Shown here piece by piece: positions 1 to 6,830 of a stretch of 64,000 bases of DNA. Position 1 is the first letter of the stretch. Each line of letters opens with the position of its first letter. The notes beneath the pieces were generated by a model. That model worked only from the letters and a program-made list of their open reading frames with translations, was not told where the DNA came from and made no database searches. The DNA comes from an uncultured Eubacteriales bacterium (GTDB lineage: Bacteria > Bacillota > Clostridia > Oscillospirales > QAMX01). The position numbers and the translations under genes are program-made. The DNA lies in assembly GCA_934546935.1 (NCBI GenBank), contig CAKTEH010000001.1, forward strand, positions 248,001 to 312,000. Direction: 5' to 3'.

Positions 1-1
1 C

Positions 2-106
2 CAGATTACAGTCGGATACCGACCGGGATTTCTATTCGATATTGTAAACGAAGCGGGCAGAAAAAGCAAGCGTGGGCAAAAAATCTCTCTTTTCCATTTG
101 CGTTGA
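2..106 (+). CDS. Possible C-terminal tail of a gene entering from the left
   Basis: An open frame enters from the window edge and stops at a TGA ending at 106, giving 34 residues with a basic stretch (GRKSKRGQK). A GC-rich hairpin follows at 113-129, as expected after a gene end. I do not recognise the peptide and the frame is too short to prove coding. Confidence 0.2.
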   Translation, partial: QITVGYRPGFLFDIVNEAGRKSKRGQKISLFHLR

Positions 107-112
107 TGCGGA

Positions 113-129
113 GGCCTGCCGGGCAGGCC
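113..129. other. GC-rich hairpin (8-bp stem, one-base loop)
   Basis: GGCCTGCC and its complement GGCAGGCC are separated by one G, and the flanking CGGA/TCCG can extend the stem. There is no T run behind it on either strand, so it is not a classical intrinsic terminator. It lies just after the possible gene end at 106. Confidence 0.3.
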
Positions 130-246
130 GTCCGCTTGGCTATATTTGTAATACCTGCAAGCATATGCTGTAATAAACAACTGCTTTTGCCAGATAATGA
201 TCCGGAATGGGAGGCGGTCCGGGTAGAACTGCTTTTAAAACAATGC

Positions 247-782
247 ATGAACAAAGATGTTAAGGTTCCTCGTGAACTGTTGATAAAGACCTATTTTAAA
301 ACTTTTGCTGTTATGAACACGGCTGAAAATATGGAAGCCTACTTGGATCAGGCGTTTAATATAGACAAGTTTCGCGCCGAGCTGGCGGATGCGGATTCGT
401 CCTTCTATTTTTTGTATTCCGGAGAAGAATTGGCCGGCTATTTAAAACTTAATGAAGCTTCTGCGCAAAGCGATATAAATGATAGGATTATAGGATTCAT
501 TGGAGATTGAGAGGATCTATGTTTCGCGGGAGCTCCAGGGTAAGTGTCTGGGTAATTATTTAATGGATCGGGCGATTGTTATGGCGGCCGGACGGAAGAA
601 ACAATATGTTTGGCTCGGCGTTTGGGAGAAAACTGAAAAGGCCCTTTTTTTATAAGAAGCATGGTTTTTGTAAAACCGGCACGCATGTGTTTTTGATGGA
701 CGGCAATGCGCAGACAGATTATATAATGCGCAGGGATTTGGTTTTGAATCCCGTATGCAGGGCCTTGTACGTCGGTTTTTAA
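247..782 (+). pseudogene. Decayed GNAT-family N-acetyltransferase (PaiA-like)
   Basis: Three pieces in three frames join into one GNAT acetyltransferase. Frame 1 gives KTYFKTFAVMNTAENMEAYL through YLKLNEASAQSDIND (to about 483). Frame 2 gives LEIERIYVSRELQGKCLGNY through VWLGVWEKTEKAL (from about 494). Frame 3 gives FFYKKHGFCKTGTHVFLMDG through QTDYIMRRDL. The first break lies at an 8-bp tandem ATAGGATT ATAGGATT (about 483-498). The second lies in a run of seven T at 645-651. The RELQGKCLGNYL stretch is the acetyl-CoA binding loop. The N-terminus also looks eroded, because the usual first beta strand is missing. Frameshift sites at repeats also fit sequencing error, but two breaks plus the damaged N-terminus favour a pseudogene. 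The family acetylates small molecules such as polyamines. Confidence 0.75.
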
Positions 783-818
783 ACCGACCTCCGCCGGACA
801 ACGGAGGGCGGTTTGTTG
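781..818 (+). terminator. Rho-independent terminator after the acetyltransferase remnant
   Basis: The arms AAACCGACCTCCG (781-793) and CGGAGGGCGGTTT (802-814) pair with one mismatch, followed by a short T-rich tail. Confidence 0.55.
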
Positions 819-954
819 TATGCGCGGCCGGGAAAAAAAGAAAAAGGCAAAAAATCCACAGGAAGTTGACGCAGAGTTGATTTATATGGCCTAAAATAAG
901 GAGAGGGTTTGGCCGGTCAGGCCAGCCGGAAGATTTTATAGTGAGGATACGCGT

Positions 955-1731
955 ATGCTTAGAATTTATGAACGCCGGCAGCTGCTCCATGCGGCATATT
1001 CCAATACGCAGATGCGGCTGGATGCGTATGGCGCGATGCGCCTGTTTCAAAATATAACCGGAGAGCACTCTATCGACCTGGGTGTGGATAATGATTCGAT
1101 GCTTTGCAAAAGCAATGCATTTTGGGTCGTAACGAAAATGAAAATGCGTTTTGTACAAACGCCGCGCATGTTTGAACAGGCATGGCTCCGGACCTGGCCG
1201 CTTGCCGCCAGGCACGGCGTATGTGAGCGCTGCTATACGCTTGAAACGCCGGAAGGCGGGGCACTCTGCGCACGCAGTGAATGGGCGCTGCTTGACGCCG
1301 GCACCCATAAGCTCCGTCGGCCGGAAAGCACATGTTATCCGGTGGATTTCGATTTTTGCACCGAACGTGTACTGGAAGAGCCGTTCCAGCGCCTGCGTCC
1401 GGATTTTACTGGCCTGCAGCCCTGCATGTACAGGCGGATCCTGCCAACGGATATTGATATGTCGCGCCACACCAACAACACACAGTATGCACGGTTTGTT
1501 TTGGACTGTTTCCCAGTGGCCTTCTTTGATGAGCATGAGCTTGCGGAACTGGAAATCCATTTCCTAAAAGAGAGCCGGGAGGGGGAAGAACTGGCTGTTT
1601 ATAAAGAACAAACATCTTCCGGAGTATACCTTCTTGCCGGGGTCAACGGAGCGGGCCAACGTGTTTTTGCCGCCTGTATGAAGGTTCGCAGGGCGGACTG
1701 GATGCAGCGTGAGGATATTGCTGCGGATTGA
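955..1731 (+). CDS. Acyl-ACP thioesterase (FatA/FatB-like)
   Basis: 258 residues, close to the usual 240-260 of bacterial acyl-ACP thioesterases. This family has two hotdog domains and releases fatty acids from acyl carrier protein in the cytoplasm. The N-terminal hotdog shows RLFQNITGEHSIDLG and KSNAFWVVTKMKMRF. The second hotdog carries LPTDIDMSRHTNNTQYARF, the family signature with the Asn/His active-site region. The gene stands alone between terminators. Upstream, TTGACG (866-871) and TAAAAT (892-897) are 20 bases apart, a poor spacing, so the promoter is uncertain. The substrate chain length cannot be read from the sequence. Confidence 0.88.
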   Translation: MLRIYERRQLLHAAYSNTQMRLDAYGAMRLFQNITGEHSIDLGVDNDSMLCKSNAFWVVTKMKMRFVQTPRMFEQAWLRTWPLAARHGVCERCYTLETPEGGALCARSEWALLDAGTHKLRRPESTCYPVDFDFCTERVLEEPFQRLRPDFTGLQPCMYRRILPTDIDMSRHTNNTQYARFVLDCFPVAFFDEHELAELEIHFLKESREGEELAVYKEQTSSGVYLLAGVNGAGQRVFAACMKVRRADWMQREDIAAD

Positions 1732-1744
1732 AGCGGCGGGGCAG

Positions 1745-1794
1745 CAGAACAAATTGCCTGCGCGTCTTATAAGACGCGCAGGCAATTTGTTCTG
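1745..1794. terminator. 50-nt perfect palindrome, shared terminator between convergent genes
   Basis: Bases 1745-1769 are the exact reverse complement of 1770-1794, with CTTATAAG at the centre. The palindrome sits between the ends of two convergent genes (1731 and 1820). The outer bases (AACAAATT / AATTTGTT) supply A/T-rich flanks for termination on both strands. Confidence 0.75.
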
Positions 1795-1819
1795 TCCGGT
1801 TTCCAGGTACAGGCTGCTT

Positions 1820-2767
1820 TTATTCTTCAGCACTCCCAAGGGCCTGTTCCAGGGCCCGTGCATTTTCATACATCAGGGAGAGGTAACTGGCTCCGCTGTC
1901 AAAATCCTCTTGGGAGACGTTGTGGCAGGAGTGCATGCGCATTTTTTCGGCGCCGGTAGCCTCACAGATCGTATCGGCCATTTTCTGATTGGAAAATTCA
2001 GTGTAGAATACTACAGGAATGCCTTCGCTGTTTACTTTGTCAATCAGGAAAGTGACGACGGCTGCACTGGGCTCTGTGTTGGATGCGCAGCCGGGGAAAG
2101 CGGCAAAATAGCGCAGTCCGTAGTGCTGGGTAAAGTAGCGCATTGGGAAACGGTCGGCAAAAATTAGCGTGCTGAGCTGTGCGTTGGCGACAATGCCGGC
2201 AATATGGTTATCCAGTGTATCCAGTTCCCCCGTATAAGTCTCTACGCGTGCAGCAATGGCTTCCGCCTGTTCAGGCAGGAGTTGGCATAAGATTTCGCCG
2301 ATGGCACGGGTAATCTGCGCGGCGTTGTCCGGAGAGGTCCATACGTGCTCGTCCGGCTCCGCGTCTTCGTGGCTGTGCGGGTCTTCCTGCGTTTCCATGC
2401 CTTCCACATGTTCTTCCTCAAGCAGCGCGACGCAGTCAGTCAGCCGCAGGGTACGCACACCTTCGAGAGAGGAGAGCAGCTCGCCAACCCAGGCGTCGCT
2501 TTCTCCGCCGACATAGATAAACAGGTCGCACTCCTGAATGGCGATGATGTCCTGCGGCGTCGGTTCATAGGTATGAATGTCTGCGCCTGGCGTCAGCAGC
2601 ATGCTGACGGTGCATTCTTCGCCGCAGATGCTGCGCGCGAAGTCATAAGGCGCGAAAATGGTACTGATGATATGCAGCTTTCCATCATCCTCCGGCGCTT
2701 CGGCACAGCCGGAGAGGGACAGGGAAAGCAGCAAAAAAAGGCAAAAAAATACAGCGGCTTTTTTCAT
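1820..2767 (-). CDS. znuA: Zinc/manganese ABC transporter substrate-binding lipoprotein (ZnuA family)
   Basis: 315 residues with a lipoprotein signal peptide (MKKAAVFFCLFLLLSLSLSGC, cleavage before the Cys of LSGC). The mature part is a cluster-9 metal-binding protein. It carries ISTIFAPYDFARSICG, the PGADIHTYEPTPQD motif with the first metal-ligand His, a short acidic/His loop (DPHSHEDAEPDEHVW) typical of zinc binders, and PVVFYTEFSNQKMADTI near the C-terminus. It would capture Zn2+ or Mn2+ outside the membrane. No partner permease or ATPase is in the window. It starts 15 bases after the preceding minus-strand gene and so appears co-transcribed with a sugar isomerase-like enzyme, an odd pairing. 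The gene symbol indicates the family; zinc rather than manganese is inferred from the His loop. Confidence 0.85.
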   Translation of the reverse strand: MKKAAVFFCLFLLLSLSLSGCAEAPEDDGKLHIISTIFAPYDFARSICGEECTVSMLLTPGADIHTYEPTPQDIIAIQECDLFIYVGGESDAWVGELLSSLEGVRTLRLTDCVALLEEEHVEGMETQEDPHSHEDAEPDEHVWTSPDNAAQITRAIGEILCQLLPEQAEAIAARVETYTGELDTLDNHIAGIVANAQLSTLIFADRFPMRYFTQHYGLRYFAAFPGCASNTEPSAAVVTFLIDKVNSEGIPVVFYTEFSNQKMADTICEATGAEKMRMHSCHNVSQEDFDSGASYLSLMYENARALEQALGSAEE

Positions 2768-2782
2768 AGCATGCCTCTTTCC

Positions 2783-3589
2783 TTATGCAAGGCCCTTGCG
2801 GATAAAATCGAGATAGCGGTTAAGTTCTTCAACGCCTACGCGGTCAGCATACATGGCAGGAGACTCCAGCGTCACGGTACCGTCATAACCGTGCGCCCGC
2901 ACGGCGGCGAAAAAGGCGGGAAAATCCACATCTCCTGTACCTGGCGCGAGAATCGGATACATGGCGTCCCATTGCTTGTAGCCGCCGTGCATATCGCTGA
3001 CGTGGATATGGCGGATATTGTTCCACAATGCGCTGCAGGCGCTGATAGCCTCCAGCTCGCGGTGGAATTGTGCGGCGCGCGTATCAATGATTACGCCGAA
3101 GCCGGAATCAAGGCCTATATAATCCAGCAGATGCGCCATAGGCGAACCGTGGATGCAGGCGTTGTTTTCGCTCAGCAGGTCGACGCCGTAGCCGTGCGAA
3201 ATTTCCCTAAGTTTTTCAACCCGCGCAAAGATGCGTTTCGGGTCTGCGTCGGAGTCGGGACGCCCCCAGATATGGCAGACCGCCTTCTTCGCGCCGAGCG
3301 CGGCCGCGATTTCCATGTTGCGCCGCCAAAGATCGAAAAGCTGCGTAAGCTGCCCATCCGGAAGCGAGGAAATCAGGTCCCCGCTTTTTTTGTCTGCATG
3401 AAGGACGGGAAAGTCAAGCCCACAGCCTTCCAGATCGCGTAAAATCTGGCCGATTTTCTCATACCAGTCGTCGTTCATCATGAACTCAAATCCATCACAG
3501 CGGATCTGTGGGCCATAATCAAGGATAAAGCGGTGGTTCCGTCCGTTAATGCGTCCGATAAAGGTACCGGTGGAGCAATAATATTTCAT
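2783..3589 (-). CDS. Sugar phosphate isomerase/epimerase-like TIM-barrel protein
   Basis: 268 residues of the xylose-isomerase-like TIM barrel family (AP endonuclease 2 fold). Barrel-strand motifs with metal-ligand residues include GAKKAVCHIWG, GVDLLSENNACIHG, GFGVIIDTRAAQFH, IRHIHVSDMHGG and GYDGTVTLESPA. The ATG at 3589 is preferred because AGGAAG lies just upstream; a longer frame reaches 3769 but would overlap the promoter. Its own promoter is at 3696-3724 and znuA follows 15 bases after it. Members act as isomerases, epimerases or endonucleases, and the substrate here cannot be told from sequence. Confidence 0.75.
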   Translation of the reverse strand: MKYYCSTGTFIGRINGRNHRFILDYGPQIRCDGFEFMMNDDWYEKIGQILRDLEGCGLDFPVLHADKKSGDLISSLPDGQLTQLFDLWRRNMEIAAALGAKKAVCHIWGRPDSDADPKRIFARVEKLREISHGYGVDLLSENNACIHGSPMAHLLDYIGLDSGFGVIIDTRAAQFHRELEAISACSALWNNIRHIHVSDMHGGYKQWDAMYPILAPGTGDVDFPAFFAAVRAHGYDGTVTLESPAMYADRVGVEELNRYLDFIRKGLA

Positions 3590-3695
3590 ACGTGCACTTC
3601 CTGACCCGGCATTGGATATGCCGGATATTACGGCTTTAATTTCTGAAAATGGGAAAAAAGCTGTGTTCCCACATTTGAAAACATGTCGCAAATTC

Positions 3696-3724
3696 ATCAT
3701 AGCAAGAAACATGGATATTGTCAA
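3696..3724 (-). promoter_or_regulatory. Sigma-A promoter for the TIM-barrel/znuA pair
   Basis: On the minus strand TTGACA (3719-3724) and TATGAT (3696-3701) are 17 bases apart. The predicted leader of about 100 nt contains a small hairpin (CCGGCAT/ATGCCGG, 3606-3624) just ahead of the ribosome site. Confidence 0.75.
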
Positions 3725-3768
3725 TAAAACATTGCCGCCGCGGAAGGGCAGTTTTAGAACAAAAGGCA

Positions 3769-3797
3769 TTGACGAAAGAAAAAAGAATCAATATAAT
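3769..3797 (+). promoter_or_regulatory. Sigma-A promoter of glyA
   Basis: TTGACG (3769-3774) and TATAAT (3792-3797) have a 17-base spacer, followed by GTAGGAGG and the glyA ATG at 3836. It is divergent from the promoter at 3696-3724. Confidence 0.8.
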
Positions 3798-3835
3798 ACA
3801 ATTATCGACATAATGTTGCAGGGTAGGAGGATTTT

Positions 3836-5077
3836 ATGTTTTTCTTTGACAAGCTTGCGCAGTTTGACCCGGAGGTTTTTTCTGCGTGCGATCTGGAATT
3901 GAAGCGGCAGCAGCACAATATTGAGCTGATTGCTTCGGAAAATATCGTTTCCGAAGCGGTTCTTCTGGCCGCGGGCAGTGTGCTGACGAATAAATATGCC
4001 GAAGGTTATCCTGGAAAGCGCTATTACGGCGGATGTGCAGACGTGGACATCGTGGAAAATATTGCGCGTGAGCGCGCCTGTAAGCTTTTTGGCGCAGATC
4101 ATGCCAATGTCCAGCCACACAGCGGCGCCAGCGCCAATTTGGCGGTTTTCTTTGCCCTCCTGGAGCCGGGCGATACGGTGATGGGAATGAATTTGAGCCA
4201 AGGCGGCCACCTTTCCCATGGTTCCCCGGTGAATATTTCGGGTAAATACTTCAACATTGTGCCTTATGGTGTAAATGATGAAACGCAGTATATTGATTAT
4301 GACGAAATGCGCCGCATCGCACTGGAATCGAAGCCGAAAATGATTATTGCCGGCGCCAGCGCCTATCCCCGTGTTATCGATTTTGCACGCTGCCGTGAAA
4401 TTGCCGATGAGGTCGGGGCATATTTGATGGTGGATATGGCGCATATTGCAGGCCTGGTTGCCGCGGGGCTGCATCCCAACCCGGTGCCTTATGCTGACGT
4501 CGTCACCTCCACTACGCATAAAACCCTGCGCGGCCCGCGCGGCGGCCTGATTCTGTGCAAAAAGAAATATGCGAAAGCCATCGACAAAGCGGTTTTCCCC
4601 GGCACGCAGGGCGGCCCGCTGATGCATATTATTGCGGCCAAGGCTGTTGCATTTGGCGAGGCGCTGAAAGATGAATTTAAAGTTTACCAGGGCCAGATTG
4701 TCAAAAATGCGGCTGCGCTTGCCGAAAGCCTGATGGACAACGGATTCCGGCTCGTTTCCGGCGGTACGGACAACCACCTGATGCTGCTTGACCTGCGCAA
4801 CAAGGACATTACCGGTAAAGAACTTGAGCGCCGTCTTGACGAGGTGCATATCACTGCCAATAAAAACACCATTCCCAATGATCCGCAGAGCCCCTTCGTC
4901 ACCAGCGGTCTGCGAATTGGTACGCCGGCGGTTACGACTCGCGGCTTCTGCGAAGCAGAAATGAAGGCGATTGCCGCCTGGATCCGGGATGTCTGTGAAG
5001 ATTTTGAAGGAAACCGCGCGCGTATCACTGACGAAGTGGTCGAGCTGTGCTCCCGCTACCCGATTTACCAGCTCTAA
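3836..5077 (+). CDS. glyA: Serine hydroxymethyltransferase
   Basis: 413 residues, full length for bacterial SHMT. This PLP enzyme interconverts serine and glycine and charges tetrahydrofolate with a one-carbon unit. Visible motifs are IELIASENIVS near the N-terminus, KYAEGYPGKRYYGGC, VQPHSGASANLAVFFALLEPGD, MVDMAHIAGLVAAGLHPNP and the PLP-lysine signature VVTSTTHKTLRGPRGG with the lysine at about residue 229. The start is fixed by TAGGAGG seven bases upstream. It is monocistronic: its own promoter precedes it and a terminator follows 39 bases after the stop. Confidence 0.97.
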   Translation: MFFFDKLAQFDPEVFSACDLELKRQQHNIELIASENIVSEAVLLAAGSVLTNKYAEGYPGKRYYGGCADVDIVENIARERACKLFGADHANVQPHSGASANLAVFFALLEPGDTVMGMNLSQGGHLSHGSPVNISGKYFNIVPYGVNDETQYIDYDEMRRIALESKPKMIIAGASAYPRVIDFARCREIADEVGAYLMVDMAHIAGLVAAGLHPNPVPYADVVTSTTHKTLRGPRGGLILCKKKYAKAIDKAVFPGTQGGPLMHIIAAKAVAFGEALKDEFKVYQGQIVKNAAALAESLMDNGFRLVSGGTDNHLMLLDLRNKDITGKELERRLDEVHITANKNTIPNDPQSPFVTSGLRIGTPAVTTRGFCEAEMKAIAAWIRDVCEDFEGNRARITDEVVELCSRYPIYQL

Positions 5078-5115
5078 GCGAAGGCTGTTTCGTAAACCCC
5101 TTCAGTTTCATTCAA

Positions 5116-5152
5116 AAAACAGCATGGGAAAATCCCATGCTGTTTTGTTGAT
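5116..5152 (+). terminator. Terminator of glyA
   Basis: AAAACAGCATGGGA (5116-5129) pairs with TCCCATGCTGTTTT (5133-5146) across a 3-nt loop, then a T-rich tail. Confidence 0.85.
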
Positions 5153-5176
5153 TTTTATATTTTTGTGTGATAAAAT
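5148..5176 (+). promoter_or_regulatory. Promoter of the MATE transporter gene
   Basis: TTGATT (5148-5153) and TAAAAT (5171-5176) have a 17-base spacer, directly behind the glyA terminator. AGAAAGG precedes the ATG at 5227. Confidence 0.6.
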
Positions 5177-5226
5177 AGCAAAATGCTGCGAATATATGGA
5201 ATAAAGACAGAGAAAGGTTTGATGCT

Positions 5227-6603
5227 ATGACGTTAAAGCAAATGTTTGCGCCCTCAGACATGACCACAGGAAAGCCCTGGGAAAAGATCGTGATTTTTAT
5301 GATTCCTATGCTATTGGGTAATATTGCCCAGCAGCTGTATAATACTGTCGACAGTATTGTGGTAGGCAAATATGTCGGAGATAATGCGCTGGCGGCTGTT
5401 GGCAGCGCCAGCCCGATTCTGAATCTTCTTCTTGTGCTGTTTATTGGAATCTCCGTAGGCGCCGGCGTTATGGTTTCACAGTATTTTGGCGCCAAAAAGC
5501 GTGAGGAATTATCTAAATCTATTGGCAATTCCATCACGCTGACGATTATTGCCACTGTGATTATCATGGTGGCGGGCTCTCTTTTGGCCCGTCCGATCCT
5601 TAAGCTGTTAAATACCCCGGAGAGCATACTCGACTGGAGCGCTTCTTACCTGATTATCCTTTTCCTTGGAATGGCAGGCTGCGCGTTTTATAATATTCTT
5701 TGCGGAATCCTGCGCGGGCTGGGTGATTCGGTTTCTGCGTTGGTGTATCTGCTTGTTGCAACTGTGCTGAATATCATACTGGATATTTGGTTTGTTGCGA
5801 GTTTTAAAATGGGCGTCGCGGGCGTAGCGCTTGCCACGGTCATCGCCCAGGCGGTTTCTGCGCTGTTGTGCCTGCTGAAGCTTCGCCGGATGACGGACGT
5901 TTTTGATTTGAAGCTGTCCTATCTGAAAATGGAAAAGCGCCATAGCCTGGATATCATCCGCCTTGGCCTGCCCTCCGGCGTAACGCAGGCAATTTTTTCC
6001 ATGGCGATGGTCCTTGTCCAGTCGCTGACCAATTCTTTCGGCGAACTGGTTATCGCGGCCAATGTAATTATCATGCGTGTCGACGGGTTTGCAATGATGC
6101 CCAACTTTTCCTTTGGTACGGCGATGACGACTTATGCCGGGCAGAATGTCGGCGCCGGCCGTTATGACCGCGTTGAACAGGGCGCAAAACAAGGGACGCT
6201 GATTGCGGTGGGGACTTCGGCGGTTATTACTGGGCTTATTGTTCTGTTCGGCCGCCATTTGATGGCAATTTTTACCGATACACCGGAACTGGTTGTAATG
6301 AGCGCCAATATGATGAACATTCTGGCTGTTGGGTATATTGCAATGGCGGTAACACAGAGCTTGTCTGGCGTGATGCGCGGCGCAGGGGATACAATGACGC
6401 CGATGTGGATTTCCCTGGTTACCACCGTTATTATTCGTGTCCCAGTGGCTTATGGCCTGGTGTATCTGAGCCGTACGGCTGAGCTGCCGGCGGGCCGCTA
6501 TGAGGGTATTTTCATTTCACTGCTGGCGTCCTGGGTACTTGGCGCGGTATTGACCTTTATTTTCTACGCCAGGGGAAAGTGGAAAACGAAGGGGTTGAAA
6601 TGA
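5227..6603 (+). CDS. MATE family efflux transporter
   Basis: 458 residues with about 12 hydrophobic segments, the normal size for MATE (multidrug and toxin extrusion) antiporters. Family features are the N-terminal IPMLLGNIAQQLYNTVDSIVVGKYVG helix region, LVLFIGISVGAGVMVSQYFGA, and the second-half repeat with GLPSGVTQAIFSMAMVLVQ and MAVTQSLSGVMRGAGDTMTPM. These proteins export cationic compounds using a Na+ or H+ gradient. The gene has its own promoter and terminator. The substrate is unknown. A second MATE gene (15324-16721) is only distantly similar by eye. Confidence 0.93.
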   Translation: MTLKQMFAPSDMTTGKPWEKIVIFMIPMLLGNIAQQLYNTVDSIVVGKYVGDNALAAVGSASPILNLLLVLFIGISVGAGVMVSQYFGAKKREELSKSIGNSITLTIIATVIIMVAGSLLARPILKLLNTPESILDWSASYLIILFLGMAGCAFYNILCGILRGLGDSVSALVYLLVATVLNIILDIWFVASFKMGVAGVALATVIAQAVSALLCLLKLRRMTDVFDLKLSYLKMEKRHSLDIIRLGLPSGVTQAIFSMAMVLVQSLTNSFGELVIAANVIIMRVDGFAMMPNFSFGTAMTTYAGQNVGAGRYDRVEQGAKQGTLIAVGTSAVITGLIVLFGRHLMAIFTDTPELVVMSANMMNILAVGYIAMAVTQSLSGVMRGAGDTMTPMWISLVTTVIIRVPVAYGLVYLSRTAELPAGRYEGIFISLLASWVLGAVLTFIFYARGKWKTKGLK

Positions 6604-6616
6604 ATAAAGAGTTTTG

Positions 6617-6648
6617 CCGCCCGGCCTATTTTGCCGGGCGGTTCTTTT
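6617..6648 (+). terminator. Terminator after the MATE gene
   Basis: CCGCCCGGC (6617-6625) and GCCGGGCGG (6633-6641) form a stem, followed by TTCTTTT. Confidence 0.9.
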
Positions 6649-6673
6649 GCTGGATTTGGGATTTTCTACAAAA

Positions 6674-6704
6674 AGACAAGAACCGAAAACATAAAATCTT
6701 GTCT
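6674..6704. repeat. Inverted repeat AGACAAGA/TCTTGTCT
   Basis: A perfect 8-bp inverted repeat with a 15-nt A-rich loop lies between the MATE terminator and the uvrB promoter. No T run follows, so it may be a protein-binding site rather than a terminator. Confidence 0.35.
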
Positions 6705-6734
6705 GGAAAACGGAAGAATGGTATAATATATGGG

Positions 6735-6763
6735 TTGACAGCCTGTATGATGTAAGGTAAAAT
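6735..6763 (+). promoter_or_regulatory. Sigma-A promoter of the uvrB-uvrA-chromate operon
   Basis: Consensus TTGACA (6735-6740) and TAAAAT (6758-6763) have a 17-base spacer. Confidence 0.85.
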
Positions 6764-6769
6764 AGATGC

Positions 6770-6783
6770 AGAACATTTGTTTG
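6770..6783 (+). promoter_or_regulatory. Probable LexA (SOS) operator
   Basis: AGAACATTTGTTTG matches 12 of 14 positions of the Gram-positive LexA consensus CGAACRNRYGTTYG. It lies six bases after the -10, over the expected transcription start, where a repressor would block initiation. SOS control of uvrB is established in Bacillus; its use here is inferred. Confidence 0.6.
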
Positions 6784-6830
6784 AAATTGCCGCTTTAAAC
6801 TTAAGAATACTGGTGAAAGTGGAGACAGGG

